DNA of 64,000 nucleotides from Pectobacterium actinidiae. Lineage in GTDB: Bacteria; Pseudomonadota; Gammaproteobacteria; Enterobacterales; Enterobacteriaceae. A program made the translations under genes and the position numbers. Location: NCBI RefSeq assembly GCF_000803315.1, contig NZ_JRMH01000001.1:3286001-3350000 (forward strand), in the 5' to 3' direction. The notes beneath the pieces were generated by a model that was not told the origin of the DNA, did no database searches, and was given only the letters and a program-made list of their open reading frames with translations. Each line of letters starts with the position of its first letter. The stretch's first letter is position 1. Of the stretch, positions 30,401 through 36,429 are shown one piece after another.

Positions 30401-30979
30401 TGTTGTGAAAACGAAACTGATTGTGCCATCACTGTTTATGACAATAGTGACAGAAGGGGGAGTGGTGGTGGTATCCACTGCTGTAGTCAGCAACGTGGAT
30501 GAATCTACGCCATCCGGAACGGATAAAGCTTGGTCAGTAAGCGATGCGCTCGCGGTATCATAACCAATGGTGGTCGTAACGACTTCGGCGGTTAAATCCA
30601 GAATTACCGCTGGATTGAAATGCCCACCACCGCCGTCACCCGCCTCTCCAGTGTCATCATTACCCGCGGCAGTAGCTTCTAATACTTGCGTTGGGTCGGC
30701 GCCCTGAGCAATAGCATCTTGTATAGCAGCGACATCGCCGGCGACATCCGTATTTGTCTGAGAAGACGCATTACTAATATCGCTCCAGCGGCTATCGCGC
30801 CCCAGATCCAATGTTTTGCCATCCGGTAATGTGATTGAAACCGCGCCGTTAGCGCCGGTCACGACCTCTTCACCGCTGTAAACTCGATCGCCAGCAACCA
30901 GCAATCTTTGGCTTCCATCAAGCGCGACGATAAAAACTTGTCCAATAACGAATTTAATGACACCAATCACACCGTTCAA
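21407..30979 (-). CDS. Giant LapA-type multi-repeat surface adhesin, type I secreted
   Basis: The 3190-residue product is a RTX adhesin of the LapA family. Parts in order: an N-terminal retention module (1-110; VIGQVFIVALDGSQRLLVAGD) with the LapG cleavage motif TAAG at 103-106; a first beta domain; 18 Ig-like repeats of 104 residues (about 263-2103), one shortened; a divergent Ig domain; mixed beta domains; a von Willebrand A domain with MIDAS motif DSSGS (about residue 2675); RTX nonapeptides such as GGAGNDILFG (about 2965-3100); and a C-terminal secretion region (DVIKDFNAKEGDRIDLSDLVG). The start is TTG with an AAGGAG site 7 nt upstream. The exporter genes are divergent from it. It matches the multi-repeat adhesin I recall from P. 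atrosepticum. Confidence 0.96.
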   Translation of the reverse strand: MNGVIGVIKFVIGQVFIVALDGSQRLLVAGDRVYSGEEVVTGANGAVSITLPDGKTLDLGRDSRWSDISNASSQTNTDVAGDVAAIQDAIAQGADPTQVLEATAAGNDDTGEAGDGGGGHFNPAVILDLTAEVVTTTIGYDTASASLTDQALSVPDGVDSSTLLTTAVDTTTTPPSVTIVINSDGTISFVFTTPPVGFDLSDITVTNGSVTNLVQDPNDPTRWTATLTPTANFEGEVRVSIPDGSYTDAAGIPGTGGSETITVDTLPPVASISVDDVTSDNVINASESGQTIAVTGQVGNEVQAGDAITVTVGTEIYQTTVNADGKTWSVNVPGSVLAANGDISATVTTRDTAGNATTANTTHAYGVDTVAPTASITIDNVTSDNVINATESGQTLAVTGQVGNEVKAGDAVTVKVGTETYQTTVNTDGKTWSVNVPGSVLAANGDISATVTTRDTAGNVTTANTSHAYGVDTVAPTASITIDDVTSDNVINASESGQTIAVTGKVDNDVKAGDAVTVKVGTETYQTTVNADGKTWSVNVPGSVLAVNGDVSATVTTRDAAGNVTTANTSHAYGVDTVAPTASITIDDVTSDNVINASESGQTIAVTGKVDNDVKAGDAITVIVGTETYQTTVNADGKTWSVNVPGSVLAANSDVSATVTTRDTAGNITTANTSHAYGVDTVAPVASISIDDVTSDNVINASESGQTIAVTGKVGNEVKAGDAITVTVGTETYQTTVNADGKTWSVNVPGSVLAANSDVSATVTTRDAAGNATTANTSHAYGVDTVAPVASISIDDVTSDNVINASESGQTISVTGQVGNEVKAGDAVTVTVGTETYQTTVNADGKTWSVNVPDSVLAANGDVGATVTTRDAAGNATTANTTHAYGVDTVAPVASISIDNVTSDNVINASESGQTIAVTGKVDNDVKAGDAVTVKVGTETYQTTVNADGKTWSVNVPGSVLAANGDVSATVTTRDTAGNVTTANTTHAYGVDTVAPTASISIDDVTSDNVINAAESGQTIAVTGKVDNDVKAGDAVTVKVGTETYQTTVNADGKTWSVNIPGAVLAANGDVSATVTTRDAAGNVTTANTSHAYGVDTVAPTASITIDNVTSDNVINATESGQTIAVTGQVGNEVKAGDAITVTVGSETYQTTVNTDGKTWSVNVPGSVLAANGDISAIVTTRDTAGNVTTANTIHAYGVDTVAPTASIFVDNVTSDNVINASESGQTIAVTGQVGNEVKAGDAITVKVGTETYQTTVNTDGKTWSVNVPGSVLAANSDVSATVTTRDTAGNISTANTSHAYGVDTVAPTASISIDDVTSDNVINASESGQTIAVTGQVGNEVKAGDAITVTVGTETYQTTVNADGKTWSVNVPGSVLAANSDVSATVTTLDAAGNATTANTSHAYGVDTVAPIASISIDDVTSDNVINASESGQTIAVTGQVGNEVKAGDAVTVTVGTETYQTTVNADGKTWSVNVPGSVLAANSDVSATVTTRDTAGNATTANTSHAYGVDTIAPTASITIDNVTSDNVINATESGQTIAVTGQVGNEVNAGDAITVTVGTETYQTTVTGNVTTANTNHTYGVDTVAPTASISIDDVTTDNVINASESGQTIAVTGKVDNDVKAGDAVTVKVGTETYQTTVNADGKTWSVNVPGSILAANGDISATVTTRDTAGNITTANTSHAYGVDTVAPTASISIDDVTADNMINASESGQTIAVTGQVGNEVQAGDAITVTVGTETYQTTVNADGKTWSVNIPGSVLAANGDVSATVTTRDTAGNITIANTSHAYGVDTVAPTASISIDDVTADNVINVSESGQTIAVTGKVDNDVKAGDAVTVKVGTETYQTTVNTDGKTWSVNVPGSVLAANGDVSATVTTRDTVGNITTANTSHTYGVDTVAPTASISIDDVTADNVINASESGQTIAVTGKVDNDVKAGDAVTVKVGTETYQTTVNADGKTWSVNVLGSVLAANGDVSATVTTRDTAGNVTTANTNHAYGVDTVAPVASISIDDVTADNVINASESGQTIAVTGKVGNEVKVGDVVTVKIGTETYQTTVNTDGKTWSINVQGSLLAANSDINASVTTRDTAGNATTANTHHVYSVDTTAPEIDITNFAGNDGYVSLSESKNAVVSGTSNENKVDLVFTDVNGKSVTLHDVPVTNGKWQTNVDLSTLAEGKITAGATATDAAGNQAHDNSQAIMDITPPAAHNNTVSGTEDTPLHIGWSDLGVSNDTTSIVISSLPPASVGTLYFNDSGSWKAVTAGQTFTAGNTDLRFTPASNVSGAALGDIGYRPVDSAGNTGDNAALHIGIAAVADAPVVSLSITSGATTPTSAEIIKVNGGSANGGFDVQNGKIVAVGNGVRVWLTEGDPVPTVVGTGKVAYYSQGNTSGDGSYSDIFVVHSNSGYFYRQSDWAADRKDHRDLDSFNGNRTSNGSSAHSDYVFVMKETGYTYNATYSTNNNQDTSVNTLDGLKVNYTDGSGKSGSFTSQVSNNIEGVIYSDGTTYTPGTNSATVETVPGQAGTQTHTLDVSAALTDRDGSETLSGITLTGIPKGTVLTDHINNVTYTVGDDGAYLIKNANNAQTLAGKITLEVPVDAGKFNVVAQATSTEIANHDTATSYSAGGVEQYGMSIGTVGDDSMSGTHSHDLMVADVSGLQIIEGQNYNIAFMVDSSGSMSSTDIESTRTSLSNVFKSLINSASGVNSGTVNVFLADFDTQVGKTISVNLNDTNALNKLTAVLNSMVGGSASGGGTNYEDVFKTTANWFQSDTVKKNVGNNLTYFITDGEPTYYQTNESNEVRVSDWWQSLNIDNITYTPGQSYSMDVRGAVREVIDRKGNVYQYAWSDKSNKVVGTVIGQVHAQGDGTYEISSLGGVGNNSSYWAQDYRGNWYWVDNSGNRDVSNTNAAQAFSLLKKQSTIEAIGIGADLHGDTLKLYDTDGVVQDHIDPSNLNKAILGSSESIHAGNDQLNGGLGNDILFGDVVSFPNIDGNGITALQNYIGKQLGMQTGVPTAKEMHSYIATHSAEFDLSSANDGNDTLSGGAGNDILFGQGGNDTLIGGEGNDLLYGGSGDDILIGGAGGDTLIGGAGADTFKWQAGDIGNDVIKDFNAKEGDRIDLSDLVGELEEGTDISRYIRITDNQGSPTIEVSTAGNFTEDKGGTVAVSITLEHYNGALPSLESLVSKPESSS
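24671..30193 (-). repeat. Array of 18 tandem Ig-like repeats (312 bp each) within the adhesin gene
   Basis: Seventeen units of 312 bp and one of 219 bp add up exactly to the 5523-bp span. The unit begins VDTVAPTASISIDDVTSDNV and ends TTANTSHAYG. Units differ at a few fixed places: QVGNEV or KVDNDV, TSDN or TADN, NGDV or NSDV, DTAGN or DAAGN. Unit 13 (about 26240-26458) lacks 31 residues in frame. Confidence 0.95.
30662..30673 (-). other. LapG cleavage site codons (TAAG) in the adhesin
   Basis: Residues 103-106 read Thr-Ala-Ala-Gly, the motif cut by LapG between the two alanines in Pseudomonas LapA. It lies in a Gly/Asp-rich linker just after the retention module, at nearly the same residue numbers as in Pseudomonas. 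Confidence 0.85.
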
Positions 30980-31359
30980 ATTCTTTCTCCTTGATATCTA
31001 TAATTATTTTTATAATGTGGCGATATTGCGGCTATAGATTTTTGCTATCATCCTGATAAGGTTGATTTGCTGTGTGTCGTCCTGACATTTTATGAAAAAA
31101 AGCGTTACGATAGTGCTGTCGTTATGCGTCAAACGCTTGACTCAATGACCGATATAATAAAAAATTCAGAATATTCTTTCCAGAACTTTACTCATTTAGA
31201 GTAACTCTTATTTTTCTCATATTCGCGTTCTTCTGGAATAAAAATAACATATTGATATAAAAGGAATAAAATAAAATCAATTCGTTAAGCGTTTATATGA
31301 CACTCAAACACTTTAATAGGAATAATCACAAATAAGGTTTTTGTGAAGGAAAACTGCTG
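30980..31359. promoter_or_regulatory. Divergent control region between adhesin and exporter genes
   Basis: This 380-bp AT-rich spacer must hold the promoters of the adhesin (-) and the lapE-lapB-lapC operon (+). An inverted repeat GTCAA-ACGC-TTGAC (31128-31141) lies in the middle. I cannot assign a regulator. No small gene is evident. Confidence 0.6.
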
Positions 31360-32712
31360 ATGATGCGTAGAGACCATTTTGCTTTATTATCTTTTATTAC
31401 CTTTTTTTCCACAGCGACACATGCCGAGACAATTCAGGATGCGATAAAAAACACGCTCTATACGCATCCTGAAGTAAGTGCTTCCATTAATAGCCGTTTT
31501 TCTGCCGAACACGATTTACGTGCGGCAAAAGGCGGGTATCTCCCCTCCATCACGCTGAGTGCAGGCGTTGGCCGCGAAGAAACCGATAGCCCCTCAACAC
31601 GCGCCAGCGCTAATAAGCGTGTTGAACTCAGCCGACAGGAATCGAGTATCAATTTAAGTCAGACGGTATTTGATGGCTTCGCCACCTCCAGCGAAGTGGG
31701 CAGACAACGCGCCACGGTCAATTCTCGCGCCTATAAAGTATTAAACACCAGTGAATCGACGGCGTTAGATACCGTTCAGGTATATCTTAATGTGCTGCAG
31801 CGTCAGGAATTTGTTCGTCTGGCAGAAGCTAACCTTGCAAGCCATGAACGCATCTATGATCAAATCAGGCTACGCAGCGAACAAGGCGTTGGGCGATTGG
31901 CCGATTTGGATCAGGCCGAAGCACGTCTTGCACAGGCCCGTAACAACGTTCTGACGGAAAAAACCAATCTGGACGATGCCAAAATCAACTACATGAGCGT
32001 TGTGGGCAAGGTGCCGGAGAATTTGGTGATGCCCGATGCTTCTGCAATAAAGCTTCCAGCCTCATTGGATGAAGCCCAACGCATCATGCTGACTAACAGC
32101 CCGGCGCTGAAGTCTGCAGAATCAGATATTGAAGCTACTCAGCAGCAATATGAGACATCAAAATCAACGTTTTACCCACGCCTCAACGTTGAACTCTCTC
32201 GCACGATGGATAACAACGTTGACGGGACGCGCGGTCAAAATAATGAATGGCAGGCGATGCTACGCATGCGCTACAACCTGTATGAAGGCGGTAGCAGCAA
32301 AGCCAACATGGAATCAAAAGCCTATCAGGTAAAAGAAGCGCAGGATGTGCGAAATAATGCCCTGCGCCTGCTGAGCGAAGAACTTAAGCTAGCTTGGTCA
32401 GCGTTAAATAACTCGCGTCAGCAGTTGCCGATTGCCGCTGAATATGCCGACCGCAGTATGAAAGTACGTACCGCGTATCAGAAGCAATTTGGCCTGGGAG
32501 AAAGGACGCTGCTGGACCTGCTGGACAGTGAAAACGAACTGTTCACCGCACAGCGCCGTTTGGTTGAAGTTCGCTTCACTTCCCTCTATACCGAATACCG
32601 GATCGCATCCCGTATGGGAGAGCTATTAAACCGTTTGGCGATCCCGGCGCCTGATGCTGGTACCAGCTTGACAAACGTCACCTCCCACGCAGAGCTGCCG
32701 AGTCTTAATTAA
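31360..32712 (+). CDS. lapE: TolC-family outer membrane protein of the adhesin type I exporter
   Basis: This is the outer membrane channel of the type I secretion system, in which the adhesin is thought to stay threaded until LapG cuts it. The 450 residues start with a signal peptide (SFITFFSTATHA-ETIQDAI). Two OEP repeats follow, with typical segments TIQDAIKNTLYTHPEV, INLSQTVFDGFAT, YLNVLQRQEFVRLAEANL, MRYNLYEGGSSKANMESKAYQ and FGLGERTLLDLLDSENELF. A second ATG at 31363 is an alternative start. It is first in an operon with the ABC transporter and adaptor genes. Confidence 0.95.
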   Translation: MMRRDHFALLSFITFFSTATHAETIQDAIKNTLYTHPEVSASINSRFSAEHDLRAAKGGYLPSITLSAGVGREETDSPSTRASANKRVELSRQESSINLSQTVFDGFATSSEVGRQRATVNSRAYKVLNTSESTALDTVQVYLNVLQRQEFVRLAEANLASHERIYDQIRLRSEQGVGRLADLDQAEARLAQARNNVLTEKTNLDDAKINYMSVVGKVPENLVMPDASAIKLPASLDEAQRIMLTNSPALKSAESDIEATQQQYETSKSTFYPRLNVELSRTMDNNVDGTRGQNNEWQAMLRMRYNLYEGGSSKANMESKAYQVKEAQDVRNNALRLLSEELKLAWSALNNSRQQLPIAAEYADRSMKVRTAYQKQFGLGERTLLDLLDSENELFTAQRRLVEVRFTSLYTEYRIASRMGELLNRLAIPAPDAGTSLTNVTSHAELPSLN

Positions 32713-32790
32713 TATATTTCATTGGTCAGACGGCGATAAATTATGGTTTATATGCGGGGGAATTACGTTGCGTAAGGAACGTTCAGTTAA

Positions 32791-35040
32791 ATGAAGTTGC
32801 ATTCAGTACAAGAGACAAATGGTTCTGATCAATCAGTTGCCGAGGAGTCTATCGTCCAAGAGTCTGTTGTTCATGAACCGCAGATCGTTCATGAACCCAT
32901 CGTTCATGAAAATAGTGACCCGCGCAGCCGTCATGACGACCCGTTATTGGATAGTTTGCTGATCCTCTGCACCTTGCAGGGGAAATCCGTCAGTCGTACT
33001 ACTCTCACCGCCGGGCTACCCTTAGCCAACCAGCGATTATCGGTAAAATTGCTCCCAAGAGCTGCCGCACGCGCGGGGTTACAAGGGCGCGTTCTCAAAC
33101 GTTCTCTGAATAAAATTTCCGAGATGTCGCTCCCCGCGATGTTGCTGTTACGCGAAGGACGCGCGGCGATTCTGTTAGGCTGGAATGCTGACGGCAGCGC
33201 GCGTCTGATGCCCAGTGAAACAGAAGGCGGAGAAATTTCGGTCGAGCACAATACGCTGCAACAGAATTACCTTGGTCTGGTGATGTTCGCCCAGCCCCGC
33301 CATCAGTTCGATCTGCAAAATCCGTCACTGATCCCCCGAACCAAATCCTGGTTCAAAGATACGCTTAAGCTTTCGCGTTCACTCTATCTTGATGCCGTCC
33401 TTGCCAGTTTGCTGGTGAACATTATCGCACTTGCCACGCCGCTGTTCGTGATGAATGTCTACGACCGCGTTGTGCCGAATCAGGCAACGGCGACACTATG
33501 GGTACTGGCTATCGGCGTCACCGGCGCTTTTGTTTTCGATTTGATTCTCAAAACGCTACGCGGCATTTGCCTCGATATGGCGGGCAAAAAAACCGACCTG
33601 ATTATTTCCGCCACGTTATTTGAGCGCATTACCGGTATGTCGATGAAAGCCCGACCGCCGAGAGTTGGTAGCTTTGCACAGAACATTCATGAATTTCAGT
33701 CACTCAGAGACTTCCTTTCTTCACTGACGCTGACGACGCTGATCGATTTTCCTTTTACGTTGCTTCTGCTGCTGGTTATCGGCATCATCGGCGGCCCGCT
33801 GGTCTGGGTTTCCATACTGGCCTACCCTATCGCCCTGTTGGCGAGTTGGGCGATGCAAAAACCGCTGTCCGCCACCATTGAGAAAACCATGCACCTTGCC
33901 AGTGAACGGCAGGCTACGCTGATCGAAACCTTAAGCTGTCTGGATGCGATCAAGGTCAATAATGCCGAAAGTGAGCGGCAGCACCAGTGGGAACAGACTA
34001 TTGGCAGCCTGAGCAAACTGGAAATGCGGGCTAAGGCGCTGTCTTCGCTGGCGGTAAATTTGACACAGTGGTTCCAGCAATTTGCTGGCGTTGCCATGAT
34101 TGTCGTCGGCGTCTATATGCTGATTAACGGCAAACTCAGTATGGGTGGGCTGATTGCCTGTTACATGCTGAACGGCAGAGCGCTCATGCCGTTGGGGCAA
34201 CTGTCTGGTCTGGTTAGCCGTTACCAGCAGGCACGTTTAACGATGCAAACCACCGAACAAATGATGCAACTGCCGCAAGAGCGTAGCGATAACGAACGCC
34301 CGTTGAAGCGCGAGAGTATCCGAGGTGCTATCGAGTTTCGCGATGTGACGTTCAATTACCCAGAACAGAAAACCAGTTCACTGCAAAGTATCAGCTTGAC
34401 TATCGCCCCCGGAGAGAAAGTGGGCGTCATTGGCCGCAGTGGCTCGGGCAAAAGCTCGCTGCAAAAACTGATCGTGAATCTCTATCAGCCCAATACAGGC
34501 AATATTTTGATCGATGGCGTCGATGCCCGTCAGTTGGATGTCAGCGATTTACGCCACAATATCGGCTATGTTCCTCAGGATATTCAGCTATTCAGTGGAT
34601 CGCTACGCAATAACCTCATTAGCGGTGCACGCTATGTCGAAGACGAAGCGATGCTGCGAGCCGCAGAGATTTCAGGGGTGAATGAGTTTGCTCGTCTGCA
34701 CCCCGATGGCTATAACCTTCAGGTTGGTGAACGCGGTCAACAACTCTCCGGCGGGCAGCGTCAGGCTGTCGCGATAGCCAGAGCCCTGCTGCTCGATCCA
34801 CCGATTCTGGTGCTAGATGAACCCACCAGTTCGATGGATAACACGAGCGAAGACCGGCTCAAGCAAGCTCTGGCTCCCGTGATCGCAGAGAAAACGCTCT
34901 TACTCGTCACCCACCGGGTTTCCATGCTGGCGCTGGTCGATCGTTTAGTGATTGTCGACAAAGGTAAAATTATTGCTGATGGGCCGAAAGCTATCGTGAT
35001 GGATGCGTTGAAGAAGGGGCAGATCAATGCGTCTCGGTAA
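32791..35040 (+). CDS. lapB: Type I secretion ABC transporter (permease-ATPase) for the adhesin
   Basis: The 749-residue inner membrane exporter energises adhesin secretion. Domains: an unusual acidic N-terminus with repeats of V-H-E-P/V-H-E (about 22-40); a C39-like domain without a recognisable catalytic Cys-His pair (about 46-180), as in LapB/HlyB chaperone-like domains; a six-helix ABC membrane domain (about 200-470); and an ATPase with Walker A GRSGSGKSS (about 548), signature LSGGQRQ, Walker B ILVLDEPTSSMD and the H-loop VTHR. The start at 32791 has AAGGA upstream. Its last 14 bp overlap the start of lapC, suggesting coupled translation. Confidence 0.96.
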   Translation: MKLHSVQETNGSDQSVAEESIVQESVVHEPQIVHEPIVHENSDPRSRHDDPLLDSLLILCTLQGKSVSRTTLTAGLPLANQRLSVKLLPRAAARAGLQGRVLKRSLNKISEMSLPAMLLLREGRAAILLGWNADGSARLMPSETEGGEISVEHNTLQQNYLGLVMFAQPRHQFDLQNPSLIPRTKSWFKDTLKLSRSLYLDAVLASLLVNIIALATPLFVMNVYDRVVPNQATATLWVLAIGVTGAFVFDLILKTLRGICLDMAGKKTDLIISATLFERITGMSMKARPPRVGSFAQNIHEFQSLRDFLSSLTLTTLIDFPFTLLLLLVIGIIGGPLVWVSILAYPIALLASWAMQKPLSATIEKTMHLASERQATLIETLSCLDAIKVNNAESERQHQWEQTIGSLSKLEMRAKALSSLAVNLTQWFQQFAGVAMIVVGVYMLINGKLSMGGLIACYMLNGRALMPLGQLSGLVSRYQQARLTMQTTEQMMQLPQERSDNERPLKRESIRGAIEFRDVTFNYPEQKTSSLQSISLTIAPGEKVGVIGRSGSGKSSLQKLIVNLYQPNTGNILIDGVDARQLDVSDLRHNIGYVPQDIQLFSGSLRNNLISGARYVEDEAMLRAAEISGVNEFARLHPDGYNLQVGERGQQLSGGQRQAVAIARALLLDPPILVLDEPTSSMDNTSEDRLKQALAPVIAEKTLLLVTHRVSMLALVDRLVIVDKGKIIADGPKAIVMDALKKGQINASR

Positions 35041-36388
35041 ATATATCAAACGAATCAAACGGTATTTTGTCGGTGGAGATGAAGAAAGCCTACAAACCAT
35101 GCCAGAAGTGAGTCGGGCAATGGCTGAAGATTCCCCACGTTCTATTCGCTTTACGCTGTGGGCTATCGGGGCTTTTTTCCTGTTTTTTATCCTGTGGGCC
35201 GGACTCGCGAATATCGATGAAGTTACTCGCGGCGATGGTAAAGCGATCCCCTCCTCCCGGCTGCAAAAAATCCAAAACCTGGAAGGCGGTATTATCACGG
35301 AGGTGTTCATTCGTGAGGGGCAAGTCGTCAATGCGGGCGATCCGTTGCTGCGCCTTGATGATACTCGCTTTGCTTCTAACGTCGGTGAAACCGAAGCTGA
35401 CCGGCTTGCGCTACTGTCGCGAATTGAGCGCCTGAACGCCGAAATCAACGGTCAAGAGCTTGTGCTTTCCGAAGAGATCACGACGCAAGCGCCTAAAATC
35501 GCGGCAGGAGAAAAAGAGCTTTATAACAGCCGCCGTCAGCAATTACATAATGAGATATCAGGTCTGGAAGAGCAATTGGTCCAGCGCCGTCAGGAACTGC
35601 GGGATTTCTCATCCAAGGAGATTCAGTTCCGTAATAGTCTTGGTCTGCTCCAGCAAGAAATTAAAATGTCAGAACCGCTGATAGCAGAAGGCGCGATTTC
35701 TAAAGTAGAGGTTTTACGCCTGCGCCGTGCTGAAGTTGAAACCCGTGGGCAGCTTGATTCCATCAAACTTTCCATTCCGCGGGCAGAGTCTGCGATTAAA
35801 GAGAGCGAAAATAAAATAGAGGAAACGCGCAGCCGCTATAAAAGCGAGGCGTTATCTCAGCTTAGTGAAGCACAAACTAGCCTGAACAAAATCGAAGCCA
35901 CAGGTAAAGCGCTCGAAGATCGGGTAAACCGAACGCTGGTCGTCTCCCCTGTTCGCGGTATCGTGCAGCAAGTTCTGGTGAATACCATCGGGGGAGTGAT
36001 TCAACCGGGTAGCGATCTGGTGGAAATTGTTCCTCTGGATGACAAGCTGTTAGTCGAGGCTAAAATTCGCCCTCAGGATATTGCGTTTTTACACCCAGGT
36101 CAGGATGCCATAATAAAATTGACGGCCTACGACTACACTATCTATGGTGGCCTAAAAGGTCAGTTGGAACAAATCAGCCCGGACACTGTTACAGATAAAG
36201 AAGGAAATAGCTTTTATATTATTCGCTTACGGACTGATAAGAATTATTTAGGCTCAGCCGATAAACCGCTTCTTATCATTCCTGGCATGGTGGCCTCTGT
36301 TGATATAATCACAGGCAAGAAAACGATCCTCAGCTATTTGTTAAAGCCAATTATTCGGGCAAAAGCAGAAGCACTACGAGAAAGATAA
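35027..36388 (+). CDS. lapC: HlyD-family membrane fusion protein of the adhesin exporter
   Basis: This adaptor links the ABC transporter to the TolC-like channel across the periplasm. The 453 residues have a short cytoplasmic N-terminus, one transmembrane helix (about 43-64, WAIGAFFLFFILWAGLANI), a biotinyl-lipoyl half-motif (LQKIQNLEGGIITEVFIREGQVV), a long coiled-coil hairpin (about 120-290) and the HlyD beta-barrel (VSPVRGIVQQVLVNTIGGV, LVEIVPLDDKLLVEAKI). The start overlaps lapB. A strong bidirectional terminator follows. Confidence 0.96.
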   Translation: MRLGKYIKRIKRYFVGGDEESLQTMPEVSRAMAEDSPRSIRFTLWAIGAFFLFFILWAGLANIDEVTRGDGKAIPSSRLQKIQNLEGGIITEVFIREGQVVNAGDPLLRLDDTRFASNVGETEADRLALLSRIERLNAEINGQELVLSEEITTQAPKIAAGEKELYNSRRQQLHNEISGLEEQLVQRRQELRDFSSKEIQFRNSLGLLQQEIKMSEPLIAEGAISKVEVLRLRRAEVETRGQLDSIKLSIPRAESAIKESENKIEETRSRYKSEALSQLSEAQTSLNKIEATGKALEDRVNRTLVVSPVRGIVQQVLVNTIGGVIQPGSDLVEIVPLDDKLLVEAKIRPQDIAFLHPGQDAIIKLTAYDYTIYGGLKGQLEQISPDTVTDKEGNSFYIIRLRTDKNYLGSADKPLLIIPGMVASVDIITGKKTILSYLLKPIIRAKAEALRER

Positions 36389-36390
36389 TA

Positions 36391-36420
36391 AAAAAGGCGC
36401 TCGACAGAGCGCCTTTTTTA
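36391..36420. terminator. Bidirectional terminator between lapC and the diguanylate cyclase gene
   Basis: AAAAAGGCGCTC-GACA-GAGCGCCTTTTTTA is a perfect 12-bp stem with A- and T-runs on either side, so it can serve both convergent genes. Confidence 0.92.
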
Positions 36421-36429
36421 TTTCATTTA

